Assembly (NCBI RefSeq): GCF_030161615.1
Contig: NZ_BSUN01000001.1
Span: 310,001 to 374,000, forward strand
Source of the DNA: Demequina litorisediminis
GTDB taxonomy: Bacteria; Actinomycetota; Actinomycetes; Actinomycetales; Demequinaceae
Length of the DNA: 64,000 nt
Reading direction: 5' to 3'
Below, one piece after another: positions 61,873-64,000 of the stretch. The notes beneath the pieces were generated by a model, which ran no database searches, was not told the DNA's origin, and saw only the letters and a list, made by a program, of their open reading frames with translations. The position numbers and the translations under genes were made by a program. Numbering within the stretch: position 1 is the stretch's first letter; each line of letters starts with the position of its first letter.

Positions 61873-63343
61873 ATGACCCAGTCCCCCGCCCGCTCCGCCG
61901 CGCCCTCCTCGGTGAGCAAGAGCGATGAGATCGTCATCCGCGTCCTCATCGTCTCCGCCTTCACGGTGATTCTCAACGAGACGATCATGGGCGTCGCGAT
62001 TCCGCACCTGAAGGCCGACCTCGGCATCACCACGGTGCTGGCGCAGTGGCTCACCGCCGCCTTCTTGCTGACGATGGCCATCGTGATCCCGATCACGGGC
62101 TTCCTGCTGCAGCGCTTCCCCACCCGGCCGCTGTACATCGTCGCCATGTCCCTGTTCGCGGCAGGCACGCTGCTCGCCGCCTGCGCGCCAGGCTTCGAGG
62201 TGCTGCTCGCGGCCCGCGTGGTGCAGGCGTGCGGCACCGCCGTCATGCTGCCGCTCCTCATGACGACGGTGATCTCGATCGTGCCCGAACACGAGCGCGG
62301 CAAGCGCATGGGCACCATCGGCATGGTGATCTCGGTCGCCCCCGCCATCGGCCCCACCATCTCGGGCCTCATCCTCGCCGTGCTGCCGTGGCGCTTCCTG
62401 TTCATCTTCGTCATGCCGGTCGCCATCACCGCGCTGGTCTTCGGCATCCTCAAGATGCGCTCGACCAACGAACCCGAACCGACGCGCATGGACGTGCTGT
62501 CCGTCGCGCTCTCTGCGCTCGGGTTCGGCGGCATCGTGTTCGGCCTGTCACGCATCGGCGAATCCGCGGAAGGCGGCGTCGGCGGAGCGCTCGTCGCTGT
62601 CGGTGTGGGCGTCGTGGCGCTTGCGTTGTTCGTCTGGCGCCGCCTGGTGCTCCAGCGTCGGGACGAGGCCCTGCTTGACCTCAGGGTGTTCCGCTCGCGC
62701 ACGTTCGCGCTGGCGTGCGCCATGTTCATCGTGTGCATGATGGGCCTGTTCAGCGGCATCATGCTGCTGCCGCTGTACACGCAGGACGTGCTCGGCCTGT
62801 CGGTGCTCGCCTCGGGCCTCATGCTGCTGCCCGGCGGCCTCGCCATGGGCCTGCTGGCCACGCCCATCGGCTCCGCCTACGACCGCATCGGGCCGCGCCC
62901 GCTGCTCATCCCCGGCACCATCCTGCTGACGGTCGCGCTCGGCATGCTCGCACTGACGCTCACGGCCACGACTCCGTGGTGGGTGGTCCTCGCGGGCCAC
63001 GTCACCATGAGCCTTGGCCTGGCGCTCGTGTTCACGCCGCTGTTCTCCGCCTCGCTTGGGTCGCTACCGAAGAAGGCTCTACTCCCACGGCTCTGCCATG
63101 GTGTCGACGCTGCAGCAGGTGGCGGCGGCAGCGGGCACGGCCCTCTTTGTGTCCATCCTCGCCGCCGTGATGCTGTCCGGCCTCGAGGCGGGCGAGGCGG
63201 AGGCCGTGGCCTACTCCGACGGTGTCCGCGCGGCGTTCTTGGTGGGCACCATCCTCGCCGCTGGCGGCATCGTGCTCGCGTTGTTCGTCACGCGCCCCGA
63301 GTCGGCAGAGGGTGAGGGCGAGGGGCCCATCCTCGCCCACTAG
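61873..63343 (+). CDS. DHA2-family MFS multidrug transporter
   Basis: Corrected length 489, about fourteen helices. Contains LNETIMGVAIPHLKADLGIT, AQWLTAAFLLTMAIVIPITG and RVVQACGTAVMLPLLMTTVI, a typical EmrB/QacA start. One extra base near 63077 (AAGGCTC for AAGCTC) joins LPKKLYSHGSAMVSTLQQVA. Start ATG 61873; the frame is open upstream but with no family-like residues. The next gene is convergent after a 20-base palindrome. Confidence 0.9.
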
Positions 63344-63349
63344 TTCTCC

Positions 63350-63369
63350 GTCACATGGATCCATGTGAC
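63350..63369. terminator. 20-base perfect palindrome between convergent genes
   Basis: GTCACATGGATCCATGTGAC reads the same on both strands, 6 bases after the MFS stop and 3 before the NUDIX stop. Likely bidirectional terminator. Confidence 0.65.
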
Positions 63370-63372
63370 CGT

Positions 63373-63864
63373 CTAGGGGGCGGCGAACTCCGCGACGTCG
63401 GAACCGGAAAGACCGGCCGCGACGCGCGCCTGCATGTCCTCGCTCATGGGCGGCATCGCGTCCACGGAGAACCATGAGACCTCGGAGTTTTCGCCATCGG
63501 CGGGATGCGGTTCGCCGCTGACGTAGCGGAAGCGGAACACCAGGTCCAGGTACTGGGTGACGTCGCCGTTGGCGTAGGTCACGACGGGAGTGACTCCCAC
63601 GCGCACCAAAGCCTCAGGCACCGCGATCACCCCGGTCTCCTCGAGCGTCTCGCGCGCGCCGGCCACGGCGGGGTGCTCGCCCGGGTCGATGATCCCGGTG
63701 ACGGGCGTCCACGCGCCGTTGTCCGCGCGCCGCACCAGCAGGATCTCGCGGCCGCGGGCGTCCGCAGCGGACTCCCGCACCACCACCGTTGTCACTCCCG
63801 AAAGCCACAGCGGTGCGTGCCCCACCCTCTCGCGCAGGGACAGGATGAACTCGGGCGTGGCCAT
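63373..63864 (-). CDS. NUDIX hydrolase
   Basis: 163 residues. The Nudix box matches GX5EX7REUXEEXGU: GIIDPGE followed by HPAVAGARETLEETGV. Substrate, a nucleoside diphosphate derivative, is unknown. ATG 63864 chosen. A TAGCCT -10-like box lies 7 bases upstream, though AGCCT may be an error site. Intact frame. Confidence 0.88.
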   Translation of the reverse strand: MATPEFILSLRERVGHAPLWLSGVTTVVVRESAADARGREILLVRRADNGAWTPVTGIIDPGEHPAVAGARETLEETGVIAVPEALVRVGVTPVVTYANGDVTQYLDLVFRFRYVSGEPHPADGENSEVSWFSVDAMPPMSEDMQARVAAGLSGSDVAEFAAP

Positions 63865-63901
63865 GCGCCCCAGGCTAGCCGCCCAGCCGCCGCTTCCCAT
63901 G

Positions 63902-63947
63902 AGTCATCGAGTGCCCGGTTTCGCCTGAAAGCGAGCACTGAGTGACT
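63902..63947. repeat. Palindromic repeat, copy 2
   Basis: AGTCATCGAGTGC (63902-63914) and GCACTGAGTGACT (63935-63947) form an imperfect stem, with an inner CCGGTTTCG/GAAAGCGAG part. It matches the element at 32475-32520 in arms, loop and trailing CCCAGG, so the two belong to one family. Confidence 0.6.
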
Positions 63948-63991
63948 CCCAGGACGCACCAAAGATCGCGCGCGGGCGTCAGGAGGGGTCG

Positions 63992-64000
63992 ATGCGCACC
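63992..64000 (+). CDS. Possible start of next gene
   Basis: ATG at 63992 with an AGGAGG ribosome site (63981-63986) 5 bases upstream. Only three codons are in the window, so nothing can be said about the product. Confidence 0.35.

Noticed and set aside
1..64000. Programmed ribosomal frameshifting at AGGCT/AGCCT sites as a new recoding system
   Set aside because: The sites hit housekeeping genes of all kinds, up to seven times in one gene, with no slippery run or conserved downstream structure. One sequence-level correction explains them; a read artefact is far simpler.

Overview
The window is high-GC DNA with dense, overlapping genes, actinomycete-type regulators (NnaR, WYL, MarR) and GTG/TTG starts. 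It looks like a chromosome of an actinobacterium, probably Micrococcales (Demequina- or Cellulomonas-like). The genus cannot be fixed from sequence alone. There is no stretch longer than about 300 bases without a gene, and I saw no tRNA, rRNA, CRISPR array, transposase or integrase.

Reading note. Many genes are broken by single-base indels, and I infer that most of these are sequence errors. About 58 breaks in 34 genes share one signature: the frame is restored if AGGCT or AGCCT is read as AGCT. A second class is loss of one G or C in short G/C runs. After correction every complete gene becomes an exact multiple of three with family-typical length, so I annotate these as whole CDSs and list the break points. 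Lengths quoted as 'corrected' assume these repairs.

Layout. 1-7930: narK (minus, cut by the window edge) diverging from narGHJI, respiratory nitrate reductase. 8003-14914: a PH-domain protein, molybdenum cofactor genes mog-moaE-moaA, two small genes, then a HTH-TOBE regulator with molybdate transporter modABC, converging on moaD. 14675-32270 (minus): a 17-gene run, read narK-nasA-nasC-nirB-nirD-nirB-nirD-cysG-nnaR-cbiX-moeB-moeA-moaC-mobA-DUF6457-moaD. It covers nitrate uptake, assimilatory nitrate and nitrite reduction (two nirBD copies), siroheme synthesis, the NnaR regulator and the rest of Moco synthesis. 32545-38707 (minus): copC-MFS-hemC-hemD-hemB-hemL. 38816-41906: two GT4 glycosyltransferases and an SGNH hydrolase. 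41942-43318: DoxX and a TetR regulator. 43392-46884: GH3 beta-glucosidase and an MFS permease. 46937-48893 (minus): ArsR regulator and SulP transporter. 49075-51422: luciferase-like monooxygenase, MarR and FMN reductase module. 51541-54003: small genes, pirin and an alpha/beta hydrolase. 54029-57287: two GH43 enzymes. 57297-60837: an NADP-binding oxidoreductase, an ABC exporter and a divergent WYL regulator. 60887-63864: HAD phosphatase, DHA2 MFS, NUDIX hydrolase.

How it works together. The first half is a self-sufficient nitrate island. ModABC imports molybdate. Moa/Mog/Moe/Mob build Moco for both NarG and NasA. Two NarK carriers move nitrate and nitrite. NirBD reduces nitrite with siroheme made by CysG and CbiX, fed by the hem operon next door, which makes uroporphyrinogen III. 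NnaR is the likely in-cluster regulator. The second half is mainly carbohydrate use, export and flavin chemistry.
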